Translations under genes and position numbers: made by a program
Shown: in pieces, positions 63,601 through 64,000 of the stretch
Layout: every line of letters begins with the position of its first letter
Numbering within the stretch: the stretch's first letter is position 1
The notes under the pieces: model-generated
What the model was told of the DNA's origin: nothing
Database searches by the model: none
Seen by the model: the letters and a program-made list of their open reading frames with translations, nothing else
Origin: Methylobacterium sp. BTF04
GTDB taxonomy: Bacteria; Pseudomonadota; Alphaproteobacteria; Rhizobiales; Beijerinckiaceae
Assembly: GCF_010692745.1 (NCBI RefSeq)
Contig: NZ_JAAHTB010000002.1
Span: 62,001-126,000 of the forward strand
Direction: 5' to 3'
Length of the DNA: 64,000 nt

Positions 63601-64000
63601 ATGATCCGCCGTCTCTTCGAACGCTTGACCTTCGGGCGTACCTCGCCGCGCGAGCGTCTGATCGAGGCGTTGCATCTGCGCATCAATGCGGCGGCGCGGA
63701 TGCCCGGCTTTTACACCGTCCTCAGCGTCCCCGACACGGTGGAGGGGCGCTTCGAGTGCTTGAGCCTGCACGTCATCCTGGTGTTGCGCCAACTCGACCG
63801 GCTCCCGCCACCGGCCGACGACGTGGCCCAGGACCTGGTGAACGCGGTCTTCCTCCAGCTCGATTCGTCCCTGCGCGAACTCGGCGTCGGCGATTTCGGC
63901 GTACCCAAGCGCATGAAGAAGCTCGGTGCCGCCTTCTATGCGCGCGCCGAGGGCTACGATTCCGCCCTCGCTTCCGGCGACGCGGAAGCCCTCGCCCGAG
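63601..64000 (+). CDS. Ubiquinol-cytochrome c chaperone family protein (partial)
   Basis: The gene begins at ATG 63601 and runs off the end of the window after 133 codons. Its start MIRRLFERLTFGRTSPRERL, then ARMPGFYTVLSVPDTVEGRF and FGVPKRMKKLGAAFYAR, matches the CBP3-like chaperone for cytochrome bc1 assembly. It normally precedes a DUF177 gene and plsX-fabH; those would lie beyond the window. Divergent from bamE. Confidence 0.92.
   Translation, partial: MIRRLFERLTFGRTSPRERLIEALHLRINAAARMPGFYTVLSVPDTVEGRFECLSLHVILVLRQLDRLPPPADDVAQDLVNAVFLQLDSSLRELGVGDFGVPKRMKKLGAAFYARAEGYDSALASGDAEALAR

Overview
The window is about 64 kb of GC-rich chromosomal DNA with a high gene density and short, often overlapping operons. 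Gene content suggests an alphaproteobacterium of the order Hyphomicrobiales, most likely Methylobacterium/Methylorubrum or a close relative. The clues are a class II AroA, a TIGR02300 (FYDLN) protein, a complete Cpa/Tad pilus locus, HWE/HisKA_2 histidine kinases including a LOV photoreceptor, a serC leader RNA, a K+-independent proton pyrophosphatase and a CsbD-family stress cluster. The genus is inferred from protein resemblance, not from any marker sequence. No prophage, insertion sequence, CRISPR array or biosynthetic island was seen; most of the window is core genome with small accessory patches.

Layout. 0-3 kb: tRNA-Ala(GGC), a TIGR02300 protein, and aroA-cmk. 3-10 kb: hrpB with a DUF805 membrane gene, a His/Met-rich exported peptide, and mutS. 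10-18 kb: a LOV histidine kinase and its receiver partner, an AmpG-type permease, an EcsC protein, an M17 aminopeptidase, a TadD-like lipoprotein, a phosphatase and a transglutaminase. 18.5-28.6 kb: the pilus locus flp-cpaA-cpaB-cpaC-cpaD-cpaE-cpaF-tadB-tadC, all on the minus strand, with a divergent orphan secretin-N-domain protein. 28.7-35.6 kb: a phosphohexomutase, a retropepsin-like protease, rplY-pth, a VapBC-type pair whose toxin is frameshifted, ychF, and a double MaoC hydratase. 35.6-41.2 kb: mtnA, a DUF1902/HicA pair, serC-serA behind a serC leader RNA, and trmD. 41.3-47.2 kb: an exported methyltransferase, rimM, rpsP, ffh, a YHS-like protein, and midA-lgt. 47.4-54.4 kb: a DoxX/cupin/SMP-30/VOC operon divergent from a GMC oxidoreductase, then hppA. 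54.7-58.1 kb: CsbD and tail-anchored stress proteins. 58.4-64 kb: an Old Yellow Enzyme, a GAF-PAS-PAS histidine kinase overlapping a HAD phosphatase, a small orphan gene, bamE, and the start of a cytochrome bc1 chaperone gene that runs off the end.

The most interesting items are: (i) the toxin gene at 32894-33352, whose middle 28 residues are out of frame between two compensating indels; (ii) the serC RNA with a ribosome-binding site inside a hairpin loop; (iii) the CsbD/tail-anchored protein cluster, with an exact GGAAC-N16-CGTT general-stress promoter nearby and 18-residue helical repeats; (iv) an apparently exported SAM methyltransferase splitting rimM from trmD; (v) a LOV kinase-receiver pair; and (vi) several structured or repeated intergenic elements, including a two-copy dispersed repeat and a 52-nt nested hairpin.

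Starts were moved inward from the longest open frame where a ribosome-binding site, family length or gene overlap supported it; those cases are stated. Family assignments come from motif recognition by eye; no database search was run.
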